From: a virus
DNA length: 49,416 nucleotides
Reading direction: 5' to 3' (one strand)
IMG/VR virus record: IMGVR_UViG_3300042452_000467
Coordinates: 1 to 49,416 of that record
The notes beneath the pieces are model-generated. The model was given only the letters and a program-made list of their open reading frames with translations. It did not search any database and was not told where the DNA came from. Shown here piece by piece: positions 15,547-23,905 of this stretch (within the stretch, counting starts at the first letter, position 1; every line of letters starts with the position of its first letter). The translations under genes were made by a program, and so were the position numbers.

Positions 15547-16548
15547 TTATGAAATGTTAGGTGCACTTTCTATTGCTATGTCAAATCCAAATGCAGTATT
15601 TGCATTTGCTGTGTTTGGGTCTGGTGTGACTGTAATGCTATTTAACTGATAATCTGCAGCAGATCTATAACTTGATAAGACATATGATGTATTTGTTACA
15701 GCTCCAGTTACTCTTGTATTCACATCAAATGATCCAGAAATATCATTCACAATCAATGTATTTGCGACAGTATCCCATGAAGAGACAAATCCACTGGCAG
15801 ATGCACCGTCAATATTTCTTCCTTGAAATACCAACTCACCTGCTTGATAATCTCCAGTTCCACTTGACATTAAGAATGCTTGTGGACCTGTATTGCTTGT
15901 ATTAAATTGGAATGTATTTGCTGTTGATTGACGAATGACTCTCACGTTACTTTCTGGTCCATACAAATATCCACGCATCTGGAATCCAAGACTCCATTGT
16001 AATATTCGTAATTCTTGTGGTGGACCATCAGAACCACTAGAATTATAATCAACACTTTGAAGTATTAGTGGAACGTCTACTGGATTGCCAATGTCTACCA
16101 AATTTAATGTCATTGTGTAATCAGGATTAAAATATGGTAGAATTTGTTCAATCAATTGCGTTCCATCTTCTGTATTGCGAACATAGATGTACAATTGAAA
16201 GTTAAAATTGTATGGTGCCATCGTAACAGTTTTAAGTGACGTATCATCTAATGCACCAAATTGTCGAATGTATGGAGAAATTTTACGAGAAGGATCATAT
16301 GCAATAGAACTCAATTCAAATGACATTCTAGGCAAAGTGATTTGAACTTCTTTTTCGAGTTTTGGATCTTGAGTGATGCGCTGATAAAACTTTTCTTTAG
16401 TGACATAATTTAACGGCACTGTAATTCTTTCAATTTCAGTTGTACCTGCTAAATTATAACGATGTAATCTTAAATTATTGAACATGGTGCCGAATGCGAC
16501 GACCATCTTTCGAGTAATTCTGTGATAAAAATGTTGATTTGATAACAT
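15547..16548 (-). CDS. gp15: Tail completion/sheath stabiliser gp15 with C-terminal extra domain
   Basis: 333 residues (T4 gp15 is 272 aa). Gp15 caps the tail and binds gp13/gp14 at the neck. The T4-like core is residues 1-210: FYHRITRKMVVAFGTMFNNL, ITVPLNYVTKEKFYQRI, ITLPRMSFELSSIAYDP, YIYVRNTEDGTQLIEQILPYF and LRILQWSLGFQMRGYLYGP. The final ~100 residues are an added domain (GELVFQGRNIDGASASGFV, SWDTVANTLIVNDISGSF) that also occurs at the same relative place in gp14 of this phage. It is translationally coupled to gp14, sharing one base between stop and start. Confidence 0.94.
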   Translation of the reverse strand: MLSNQHFYHRITRKMVVAFGTMFNNLRLHRYNLAGTTEIERITVPLNYVTKEKFYQRITQDPKLEKEVQITLPRMSFELSSIAYDPSRKISPYIRQFGALDDTSLKTVTMAPYNFNFQLYIYVRNTEDGTQLIEQILPYFNPDYTMTLNLVDIGNPVDVPLILQSVDYNSSGSDGPPQELRILQWSLGFQMRGYLYGPESNVRVIRQSTANTFQFNTSNTGPQAFLMSSGTGDYQAGELVFQGRNIDGASASGFVSSWDTVANTLIVNDISGSFDVNTRVTGAVTNTSYVLSSYRSAADYQLNSITVTPDPNTANANTAFGFDIAIESAPNIS

Positions 16549-17426
16549 CAGAAATTCTCGTCTGTAGTTCCGAATGGATTTGTTTCAGTCCAATCAAGAA
16601 TGTTATCTGCTTCTGTTTCAATGAGAACGTTGTTATCAAACAGATCTGGTTTGTTCTCTTGTGGATTTCCACTTGCAAGAAACCAAGCTGCGCCTGATGT
16701 AGTGCTTCTTACAATTGAGTTTGCAGCAAATGATCCTTTGATATTTCTAAGAGTTAACTTTCCAGTTGGACGATCCCAACTTGAAACATACGCTTTCGCA
16801 GTTGCTGTTTCAAGAGTGAGTCCTTGATAAACAATCTCGTGCTCAAGATAAGTTCCAAATCCACCTGCCTGCATTGTATACTCAATACCGAAGGCGCGAC
16901 TGTCTGCAACGTTGTCAATTTCTTCAATTCCAGTTGTAAGTCGTTCGCCATTATATCTAAAGACTTCGAGATTTAGTCCGTACATATACGGTGCTTGTTT
17001 ACCTGCTTGGAAGAAGTTTTTTTCTTCTTCAACAAATCTGATTTCAAGTAACTTCTTTTGAACACGAAGATAAATCAAATCACCTTCTTTTGGGACATTG
17101 CGAACTGCGGTTGGAACATTTCTTTCAAATGTTCTACGAGCCACAGCAACTCGAGCTTCTTTTTGAATTTGCAAACCAAACTTAGAGAAAAATTCTTGAT
17201 TGCCTTCGAAGTCTTGAAATGACTCGAGATACATCTCTAATGAGTAGGCTGTTGAAAATGATTTGACTGGATCATCGCCAAATAAATCATCAAGTTCAGA
17301 TTGAGATTCTCTTGGGATATAATAAACATCAATTCCATGATTCTTGATTGACTCAATGATCATGTCCTCAATGAGGAACTGCTCACGAGTTGCATCTTGA
17401 TTGTTAAAGTATACTGATGTGCCCAT
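16548..17426 (-). CDS. gp14: Neck protein gp14 with inserted/added domain
   Basis: 292 residues (T4 gp14 is 256 aa). Gp14 forms the neck with gp13. T4-like blocks are LIEDMIIESIKNHGIDVYYIP (~19-38), LDDLFGDDPVKSFSTAYSLE, LESFQDFEGNQEFFSKFGLQ, VPKEGDLIYLRVQKKLLEIRF and PYMYGLNLEVFRYNGE. The C-terminal third contains EIVYQGLTLETATAKAYVSSWD with KLTLRNIKGSF, which is the same accessory domain seen in gp15. The stop is just before gp15, and its own ATG comes two bases after gp13's stop in the reading direction. Confidence 0.94.
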   Translation of the reverse strand: MGTSVYFNNQDATREQFLIEDMIIESIKNHGIDVYYIPRESQSELDDLFGDDPVKSFSTAYSLEMYLESFQDFEGNQEFFSKFGLQIQKEARVAVARRTFERNVPTAVRNVPKEGDLIYLRVQKKLLEIRFVEEEKNFFQAGKQAPYMYGLNLEVFRYNGERLTTGIEEIDNVADSRAFGIEYTMQAGGFGTYLEHEIVYQGLTLETATAKAYVSSWDRPTGKLTLRNIKGSFAANSIVRSTTSGAAWFLASGNPQENKPDLFDNNVLIETEADNILDWTETNPFGTTDENF

Positions 17427-17428
17427 TT

Positions 17429-18190
17429 TTATCCCACAATCATCATTGGTGGATATTCATAAATGTCTCGAAGTTTCTGCTCGAGCAATTCAACTTCTTG
17501 TGTTGCATCTCTGAGAATTGCTTCTCCATTGACGACCAAACCACCAGGAAGTGCATAGTTTGCATACTTACTTAAATTTGCACCCCATTGTTTCTTGAAG
17601 AGTGCAGCTGTATATTCTTTTACCCAAGAATCATTATAAATTTTTGTATAAACTGTCGGATCGATAATTCTTTGTGCTTGCATCACAATATAATCATTCT
17701 CAGATAATCTTGCATTCCAGTCCATGTAGATTGTCACGCGATTCACAGTTTTGTTATATCTAAATGGAACTTCTCCAGTCACGATCATATCAAGCATCGC
17801 AAGATGCGTGCGAGCGATGTAATAGTAAGTGTAACTTGATGCAGTTAAACTGTAGAAGTCATTGAGGCGAAGCTGATAATTGATATCAAAGATGTTAAAT
17901 CCTTGACCATTTTGAGAACTGACGCTATCGCCAGTGATAGGCATAATTCGAGTAATTCCGACGATATTATCGGAGACGTCGACGTAGCCGTTAGCAAGAT
18001 TATTTGCAGTTAACTGAGTCGCAAGATATATTTCTTCTGTTCCATCGTAGTGATAGTCACGATACTTTTGTAAAGCATCGTCAATGCGATCTTCCAATTG
18101 ATCGTCGTCGACATTAATGTCGATAACTGGAAATCCAAGTTTACGAAGAGCGTAATCTTTAAGTTGTTCGCGAGTTGATGGAGATGCCAT
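17429..18190 (-). CDS. gp13: Neck protein gp13
   Basis: 253 residues (T4 gp13 is 309 aa), the head-closure protein that seals the portal after packaging. Characteristic stretches are TREQLKDYALRKLGFPVIDI (5-24), DDQLEDRIDDALQKYRDYH, YYIARTHLAMLDMIVTGEVPF, IYMDWNARLSENDYIVMQAQ and the C-terminal ILRDATQEVELLEQKLRD. A GAGG ribosome site and a late-type box lie upstream. It is the first gene of the neck-terminase-tail block, directly downstream of the propeller genes. Confidence 0.94.
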   Translation of the reverse strand: MASPSTREQLKDYALRKLGFPVIDINVDDDQLEDRIDDALQKYRDYHYDGTEEIYLATQLTANNLANGYVDVSDNIVGITRIMPITGDSVSSQNGQGFNIFDINYQLRLNDFYSLTASSYTYYYIARTHLAMLDMIVTGEVPFRYNKTVNRVTIYMDWNARLSENDYIVMQAQRIIDPTVYTKIYNDSWVKEYTAALFKKQWGANLSKYANYALPGGLVVNGEAILRDATQEVELLEQKLRDIYEYPPMMIVG

Positions 18191-18213
18191 TTGAGACCTC
18201 AGTTTTTATTCTA

Positions 18214-18221
18214 TATTTAGG
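18214..18221 (-). promoter_or_regulatory. Late-type promoter box CCTAAATA for gp13
   Basis: A CTAAATA-type box, continuing as CCTAAATATA, 23 bases before the gp13 ATG. It would start the gp13-gp17 transcript. Confidence 0.55.
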
Positions 18222-18232
18222 TTATGCCCTAT

Positions 18233-19264
18233 TTAAATTTGGAATCCACCAGAGCCTAATCCTCTTGCAACTGTAAGCGACCCCACGCTAACTGCATTAA
18301 AATCAGTTGAGAATGGAAATTTATCAATAGTGGAGACGTTTGTGTAGGAGGGTGGCGCATTTCCTCCATTAGTGTATCCCTCAACAGTTGAAGATGATCC
18401 AGATCCAGTCCATCTAGCTGCAGTTAAACTCCCTACGCTAGTAGCATTCGAATCAGACGCAAATAAAAATTTTTGAATTGTTGCCCCTGAGGTTCCAGGT
18501 GGCCAAGTTCCACCACCACTAGAATAACCATGAGTGGTGGAAGATTGTCCAGTGTGTCGAGTAGATGCGCTGGCTAGATCACCAACATCAGACGCTAATG
18601 CATAACTTGTAGCAGCCATTGGAAATTTATCGATAACATTCAATGCTGTTGCGCCACTAGTAGGTTCCCCACCTGAGTTATATGCATGAGTTGTTGATGA
18701 TTGACCAGCAGCAAATCCACGAGCTACGCTTAAATCCCCAATATCAAATGAAAAACTATCCACAGAAAAGGGAATTTTTTGTATAATATTGCTTGATGTT
18801 GGGTAAACGCTGCCAGCACCAAATCCTAATCCGAATTGTTTAGATGAACTGCCACCACTAGTGTACACAACCTCGCTCAAATCACCAACATCTGAAGCAT
18901 TACCTGCATATGCAAATGCAAATTTATCTATTGTATTTGTTGAAGGTCCACCAGTTGCACCACCAGAAGTATATCCATGCAAATCAGAAGATTGAGACGT
19001 TGCGCCATATCTACCTTGAGTTAAGTCTCCATGATCTGTTGCATTTGAAGTAGAAGTAGCAAAAGGATATTTGTCAATAACATTTGATGATCCACCTGGC
19101 ATTATGTATCCACCAGAAGCAAATCCTGCCACCGATCCTTGAAATGATCCTTCACGCAGTAATGATTCTGCTTTGATCGATCCATCAAACACGAGCCCGC
19201 CTGAACCTTCTTGAATCGTGTATGATCCGATCATAATTTTATTATTGTAAACTTTAATAGCCAT
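18233..19264 (-). CDS. Six-repeat propeller-like tail/fibre protein A
   Basis: 343 residues. A ~40-residue N-terminal segment (MAIKVYNNKIMIGSYTIQEG) is followed by six tandem repeats of ~48 residues. The consensus per repeat is GYxSGG, a Pro/Gly/Ser loop, NxIDKFPFA, NATDVGDL, a few residues ending in R, then GxSSTTHGY. The regular strand-rich kelch-like pattern with exactly six copies suggests a six-bladed beta-propeller, probably receptor- or glycan-binding. It is one of five paralogues in the window, lies directly before the neck genes and overlaps the previous paralogue by one base. Fold and function are inference; the repeats are plainly visible. The third repeat is the most decayed. Confidence 0.7.
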   Translation of the reverse strand: MAIKVYNNKIMIGSYTIQEGSGGLVFDGSIKAESLLREGSFQGSVAGFASGGYIMPGGSSNVIDKYPFATSTSNATDHGDLTQGRYGATSQSSDLHGYTSGGATGGPSTNTIDKFAFAYAGNASDVGDLSEVVYTSGGSSSKQFGLGFGAGSVYPTSSNIIQKIPFSVDSFSFDIGDLSVARGFAAGQSSTTHAYNSGGEPTSGATALNVIDKFPMAATSYALASDVGDLASASTRHTGQSSTTHGYSSGGGTWPPGTSGATIQKFLFASDSNATSVGSLTAARWTGSGSSSTVEGYTNGGNAPPSYTNVSTIDKFPFSTDFNAVSVGSLTVARGLGSGGFQI

Positions 19265-20286
19265 TAGTCTTGTTGTCCACTCATATATCCACGAGATTGA
19301 GTAAGATCGCCAAGATCAACGCAAAGATATGCACCGTCGCTGGCAGAAAATGGAAACTTATCAATAGTGTTCTGAACCGTATATGGCGCAACAGCACCAC
19401 CTGCAGTGAAACCATGAGTTGTACTAGAAGTTCCAGCTGCACCGTACCTACCTTGAGTCAAATCAGCAATATCAGAAGAATTTTGATTTGTGATAAATGA
19501 AAACCTTTGAATCACATTGCTAACAGTTCCTGGCCAACCACCACCAGTCACATAACCATGATGTTGAGAAGAAATGCCTGAGGCGATTTGATATGCAGAA
19601 GCAGATAAGATATCTCCAATATCTGTTGCATTTGCGTCCGATGCGAATGGAAATTTGTCAATGACATTTGAACTGGTTCCGCCAGCAGTATATCCATGAG
19701 TAGTTGATGAATGTCCAGTTGAATAATATCTTGCTTGAGATAAACTTCCAACAGAGGTGGCGTTTAAATCAACAGCAAATGGAAATTTGTCGATCGTTGC
19801 TCTAGTTGGCGGTGTGATGCCACCGCTGCTATATCCTGCAGTATTTGAAGATTGACCAACTGGACCATATCGACCTTGTGTCAAATCACCAACATCTGTT
19901 GCATTACTGTGTATTGCAAATGGGAATTTGTCAATTACATTACTAAATGGTGGTCCCAGATATCCACCTGTTGAATAACCATAGGTTGCTGATGATTGAG
20001 ACGCCAACAAACATCTGGCTTGAGTTAAATCTCCAACGTCAGTTGCATTAGACAATGCAAACACAAAAGAAAATTTGTCAATAACGTTAGATCCAGGAGG
20101 AAGCCATCCTCCACTCGTATATCCTGCCACAGTTCCTTGGAATGGATAGTTTAATGCTTCGATTGAAGTGGCGGTCAACGTTCCCATGGAATTTGAATAA
20201 GATGATTTGACAGAAATTCCAATGTTGTCAACTGATAAACTATAGTTGCCGAAATCAATTCTATTGTCGTAAATGCGAATGGTCAT
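19264..20286 (-). CDS. Six-repeat propeller-like tail/fibre protein B
   Basis: 340 residues of the same architecture as the adjacent paralogues: N-terminal MTIRIYDNRIDFGNYSLSVD, then FQGTVAGYTSGG, then six NATDVGDL-type repeats. Here the copies read NATDVGDL, NATDVGDL, NATSVGSL, NATDIGDI, NSSDIADL and CVDLGDL. The repeat unit SSTTHGYTAGG plus IDKFPFA is nearly invariant, while the loops between them vary in length and sequence, as expected if the loops are the binding face. It overlaps both neighbours by one to four bases, so the three paralogues are made from one message. Confidence 0.7.
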   Translation of the reverse strand: MTIRIYDNRIDFGNYSLSVDNIGISVKSSYSNSMGTLTATSIEALNYPFQGTVAGYTSGGWLPPGSNVIDKFSFVFALSNATDVGDLTQARCLLASQSSATYGYSTGGYLGPPFSNVIDKFPFAIHSNATDVGDLTQGRYGPVGQSSNTAGYSSGGITPPTRATIDKFPFAVDLNATSVGSLSQARYYSTGHSSTTHGYTAGGTSSNVIDKFPFASDANATDIGDILSASAYQIASGISSQHHGYVTGGGWPGTVSNVIQRFSFITNQNSSDIADLTQGRYGAAGTSSTTHGFTAGGAVAPYTVQNTIDKFPFSASDGAYLCVDLGDLTQSRGYMSGQQD

Positions 20287-21290
20287 ACTTGATGCCCCAC
20301 GCTTTGTCTCGCTTGAGTCAAATCACCAATATCAGTTGCATTTGCATCTGTAAAAAACGGAAATTTATCGATAACATTACTGTAGCCACCTGGCCACGAA
20401 GGAACGTAATGACCGCCTGTGGAATATCCATTAGTTGTTGATGAAGAACCAGCAAGCCCAGATCTTTGAAGAGACAAAGTTCCAATAGAAGTTGCATTTG
20501 TATCGGCAGCAAATGGCCATTTATCTATGATATTAACACTCGCGCTTGGTGGGGTGCCATTAAATAAATTTCCGCCAACAGTATATCCATTTGTTGCAGA
20601 AGAAACGCCTCCTGGATAGTATCTTGCTTGAGATAAGTTTCCTACATCTACTGCATTTGTGTCAGTGGCAAAGGGAAATTTATCGATAGTGTCTCTACTA
20701 GTATATGGAGGATATGTTAATCCACCAGAAACATATCCACTGACGCTAGAATTATGTCCAGCGACGCCAAATCTTGCTTGAGTTAAATCGCCAACATCAG
20801 TTGCGTTTTGATTTACGCTAAATGGAAATTTGTCAATAACATTAGAATCAACCGAAGTTAATCCACCGCTACTATAACCGTGTGTTGTAGAGGATTGACC
20901 TGAATGAGATCTAACTGAAGTTGTAGTATCAGAAATATCTGTTGCATTTGCATCTACAGCAAACGGAAATCTATCAATGGTGTTAACGTTACTCCCATTA
21001 TAACCTGCAGAATGATAGCCATGTGTTTTTGAAGATTGCGATGCACCAAAAAATCTTGCTTGGCTTAAATTGCCAACTGGAGTTGCGTTCGCATCAGTTG
21101 CGAATGGAAATTTATCAATAGTTGCTAATGCGCCACCATTGTATCCACTGCTCGCATAACCAGATATTGTCCCTTGAAAAAGATTTATAAAGTTTGATGC
21201 AACTATTCTCCCGTCAAAGGAAAATCCAGTGGGAGTAGCATAAAGAGTATAATCGTCAAATTGTATTCTATCTTTTTGAACACGGATCAT
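20283..21290 (-). CDS. Six-repeat propeller-like tail/fibre protein C
   Basis: 335 residues: N-terminal MIRVQKDRIQFDDYTLYATP, then FQGTISGYASSG, then six repeats (NATPVGNL, NATDISDT, NATDVGDL, NAVDVGNL, NATSIGTL, NATDIGDL). The N-terminal segment shares with proteins A and B the pattern of an initial basic strand, Ile-x-Phe, a Tyr/Leu strand and FDG. This looks like a small capping or attachment strand pair before the propeller. It is translated from an ATG overlapping the stop of the 42-residue gene before it. Confidence 0.7.
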   Translation of the reverse strand: MIRVQKDRIQFDDYTLYATPTGFSFDGRIVASNFINLFQGTISGYASSGYNGGALATIDKFPFATDANATPVGNLSQARFFGASQSSKTHGYHSAGYNGSNVNTIDRFPFAVDANATDISDTTTSVRSHSGQSSTTHGYSSGGLTSVDSNVIDKFPFSVNQNATDVGDLTQARFGVAGHNSSVSGYVSGGLTYPPYTSRDTIDKFPFATDTNAVDVGNLSQARYYPGGVSSATNGYTVGGNLFNGTPPSASVNIIDKWPFAADTNATSIGTLSLQRSGLAGSSSTTNGYSTGGHYVPSWPGGYSNVIDKFPFFTDANATDIGDLTQARQSVGHQV

Positions 21291-21415
21291 AGATCGTCTA
21301 CTGCTTCTTGAAGTGCTTTAAATGCTTCTGGCTCGTTCATTTGCAACTTCATAAGCAGATTGATCAATTCACTCTTATCCAATTCAGATATTTTTTGAGC
21401 AAGAATAATTTCCAT
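21287..21415 (-). CDS. Small helical protein, 42 residues
   Basis: A short frame beginning MEIILAQKISELDKSELINL and ending EAFKALQEAVDDL. It is predicted to be wholly helical with regular Leu/Ile spacing. The stop overlaps the propeller C start as ATGA, and its own start lies just after the 109-residue gene stop, so the packing of the operon supports it as real. Function unknown; a small chaperone or adaptor for the propeller proteins is possible because of the coupling. Confidence 0.6.
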   Translation of the reverse strand: MEIILAQKISELDKSELINLLMKLQMNEPEAFKALQEAVDDL

Positions 21416-21416
21416 T

Positions 21417-21746
21417 TTAACCAGCTGTATTTTTTGCTACAAATCCATCATACCATGATTCTGCAGCTGTTTGCACCTGTTCACTTGTAAGTTGAGCACC
21501 ACCGACTGGAGACTCACCATCATCGCCATGCATTGGGCTGGCAGCATGTATTGCAAGTGCTCGAGTAACAAATTGCTCTTTTGTAAGATAGTTAATTGTA
21601 TCTGGCACATAGTGATCTGGATTTTCTTCAATCCAGCCAATATAGGTGTGATCACTTGGGTTAAACCAGTGACCGCGATCGTCGATAAACTCTGGCACTA
21701 GGCGACGATGACCTTGTTTATGTAACTTGTATTCTGCAACAGGCAT
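21417..21746 (-). CDS. Conserved marine-phage protein of unknown function, 109 residues
   Basis: The N-terminal half is rich in aromatics and charges (KLHKQGHRRLVPEFIDDRGH, then WFNPSDHTYIGWI). The second half includes YVPDTINYLTKEQFVTRALA and a C-terminal QVQTAAESWYDGFVAKN helix. Similar small proteins with a YVPDT..LTKEQ core occur beside fibre genes in marine T4-like phages, as far as I can recall. It has a good AGAGGA ribosome site inside the end of the coiled-coil gene. I cannot assign a function; a tail-fibre accessory role is suggested only by position. Confidence 0.6.
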   Translation of the reverse strand: MPVAEYKLHKQGHRRLVPEFIDDRGHWFNPSDHTYIGWIEENPDHYVPDTINYLTKEQFVTRALAIHAASPMHGDDGESPVGGAQLTSEQVQTAAESWYDGFVAKNTAG

Positions 21747-22667
21747 TTATTCTTCCTCTTTCTTTTCGAGCAATGCTACCTTATTTGAATAAGAAAATTC
21801 CTCAATTGGTTCGCTGCTGAATCCTTGTAGTTTCATTCTAGCAACGTCAACTTTATAAACATCAGCCAATTCGTCAACCAACTTATCAACAAATTCGTAC
21901 AATCCGCTTACGTCCCATGTTTGTTGTTTGGCTTCATTTTCAACATAGGCTCGAAGAACTGCCTGCAACTTCATTGGATTCACACCAATCTGTTCGACGT
22001 ATTCTTGTTCACCTTTCGAAATACTACCAAACTGACGAACATCACGAATGCATTGTACAATTGAACGTTTTAGGTGACTCTTTGTTTCTTCTTTCTCAAT
22101 ATCATGTTCAGTGAAACCAGAAACCTTCTCTTTTAATTCTTCGTAAAGAGCATTCAACGTAAGAACGTCTTTCATTGCTCCTTCAACGTAACTCATACCT
22201 TCAGCCAAACCCTCTTTAAGTTTCGTGAGTTTAACTTTTAATTCTACTTCGCGCCAATAATCGAGACCCTCTTTTTGAAGTTCTTCTTCAATTTTACGAA
22301 TCTTAATCTCAACCTCAACATGGCGCCATTTGGCTTCGTTCAATGCGGCTTTCTTTTTAGCCATCTCAGCAGCAATCTGACGCATATTCTTATATGGTGC
22401 ATGATAACTGAGATTTAGATGCTTCCAAGACCACTGAGAGTGACTATGATTCCAAATGCTTTGCAACTCTTCGACGTTTTGAATCGCCTTATCGACTTTC
22501 GTAGAGTTGACAAGCAACGAAGTGTTACCGAAACTTTGTATTGCCTTTACAGTACCTCGCCCAAAAACATAACTCATTGGGACTTTGAGTTCTGAGGATA
22601 GCGCCAAATCCTTGCGAATTTCCTCAAAAATGGCTAATTCTTTATCTTTCGCTTCATTCTCACTCAT
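21747..22667 (-). CDS. Coiled-coil protein of unknown function, 306 residues
   Basis: A highly helical, charged protein. The central part (~100-200) is a long coiled coil with AEMAKKKAALNEAKWRHVEV, KIRKIEEELQKEG and KVKLTKLKEGLAEG. The C-terminal ~60 residues (SGLYEFVDKLVDELADVY) form another helical unit. The first ~90 residues include LSSELKVPMSYVFGRGTVKA and a Trp-rich segment IWNHSHSQWSWKHLNL. No enzyme motif is seen. It is coupled by a four-base overlap to the tandem 2OG oxygenase, so it may be a partner or substrate of the modifying enzymes; that is inference. Confidence 0.6.
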   Translation of the reverse strand: MSENEAKDKELAIFEEIRKDLALSSELKVPMSYVFGRGTVKAIQSFGNTSLLVNSTKVDKAIQNVEELQSIWNHSHSQWSWKHLNLSYHAPYKNMRQIAAEMAKKKAALNEAKWRHVEVEIKIRKIEEELQKEGLDYWREVELKVKLTKLKEGLAEGMSYVEGAMKDVLTLNALYEELKEKVSGFTEHDIEKEETKSHLKRSIVQCIRDVRQFGSISKGEQEYVEQIGVNPMKLQAVLRAYVENEAKQQTWDVSGLYEFVDKLVDELADVYKVDVARMKLQGFSSEPIEEFSYSNKVALLEKKEEE

Positions 22668-23905
22668 CTAAATCTCCTAGATCCATGAATCCAAATGACT
22701 AATGCATAACGATTTCCTTTCGTAATCGGAGTCACTTTATGCGTCATATAACTTGGGAACAAATGAACCGAACCTCTCTCTTTGGTTGCAACGACTTCTG
22801 TTCCATGATTATTTATAACTAACTCGCACCCCTCATATTCACTGGGATCGCTTAATTGAGCCGTGAAAGAGATCTTTCGAGTCACTGGCTCACCATTTCC
22901 AGCATCAACGTGCCAATCGTAATGACCCTTAACGTCGAAGTCAGAGGAATATTCAATTAACTGAATTCCATGAGTGATTCCAGTTAAATCGTATTGAAAA
23001 TGATGTTCATTCGCAAACGATACAATGTTTGCGACTTTCTGAAAGATCCAATGGTTTTCTTCGTCGTTTTCTAGGATATAGATATTGGCTGAGCGAATAC
23101 CTCTAGAAATACGACTATTTTCTTTCGATCCACCAACACCTGCTGTCGATGGATATGCATCGTTGAGCATTTTAAGTATCGTATCGCATTCTTTATCAGT
23201 AAACTTTAACTCTGGAATGTTTTGACTGTTGATCGGATAATATCCAGGAAAAGTATTATCTAAAGTGCTCGGAATAATAATGGTATTGAATATCGGTTTT
23301 GGAAACTTAAAGTCTTGCTTCTCTGTTTTGGGAAGAACATTTTTGACTTTATCTACACCAAACTTCTCACGACCATCTTTTGCATGAGATGCATATGGAC
23401 CATTCGCATCAACATAATGAAAGAATACTTGAATGTGCCAGTTACCTTTAAACGCTGGACGCCAATGTAAGATATCGCATCCAGCATAAACTGCCATCTC
23501 TCCAATATCAAGATCGACTGGAATCTCTTTTTCTTCATCAAAGAAGATCTTCCAAAGATGTTTAGCGTCGAATCCAAGCGTCATGGTCGCGCTAATCTCA
23601 CAGGCTGGACGATCTTTATGTTTTTTCAGTACCTCGCCAGTTCGATAGATTCGAGCATAGGTATATGTTGGGAGAAGAGTTTTGCCTAGATGATCACCAA
23701 TCGGCTTGGCAAATCTTTGCAATAGTTCATCGAATGTGGGATCTCCATAAACAGAGTCACTCAGTGGGCATTGCTCGTCTTTCACAAGTTTACCCTGCTT
23801 GAGAAGATCAAACATGTAAGTGACTAATTGTTCACAATTTTCTTTTGGCAAGACATTAGATAGGATTACAAATCCGTTATTATCGAAATGCTCTTTTACA
23901 CTCAT
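22664..23905 (-). CDS. Tandem-domain 2-oxoglutarate/Fe(II) oxygenase
   Basis: 413 residues holding two double-stranded beta-helix oxygenase domains. In domain 1 (~1-170), the metal pair is HKD (His96, Asp98) and the distal His is likely His147 in ILHWRP, with a FFHYVD end strand. In domain 2 (~205-410), which is prolyl-4-hydroxylase-like, the metal pair is HVD (His332, Asp334), the distal His389 lies in FPSYMTHKVTPI, and the cosubstrate-binding Arg399 lies in KGNRYALVIW. Both catalytic triads look intact, so both domains could be active. Such enzymes hydroxylate protein or small-molecule substrates; the substrate here is unknown. It sits in an overlapping operon with another 2OG oxygenase and a sulfotransferase. 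Confidence 0.88.
   Translation of the reverse strand: MSVKEHFDNNGFVILSNVLPKENCEQLVTYMFDLLKQGKLVKDEQCPLSDSVYGDPTFDELLQRFAKPIGDHLGKTLLPTYTYARIYRTGEVLKKHKDRPACEISATMTLGFDAKHLWKIFFDEEKEIPVDLDIGEMAVYAGCDILHWRPAFKGNWHIQVFFHYVDANGPYASHAKDGREKFGVDKVKNVLPKTEKQDFKFPKPIFNTIIIPSTLDNTFPGYYPINSQNIPELKFTDKECDTILKMLNDAYPSTAGVGGSKENSRISRGIRSANIYILENDEENHWIFQKVANIVSFANEHHFQYDLTGITHGIQLIEYSSDFDVKGHYDWHVDAGNGEPVTRKISFTAQLSDPSEYEGCELVINNHGTEVVATKERGSVHLFPSYMTHKVTPITKGNRYALVIWIHGSRRFR

Noticed and set aside
18233-21290. Regularly spaced DNA repeats that might look like a CRISPR array
   Set aside because: The repeats are imperfect, in frame and encode the propeller cores; there are no identical 25-40 base repeats with unique spacers.
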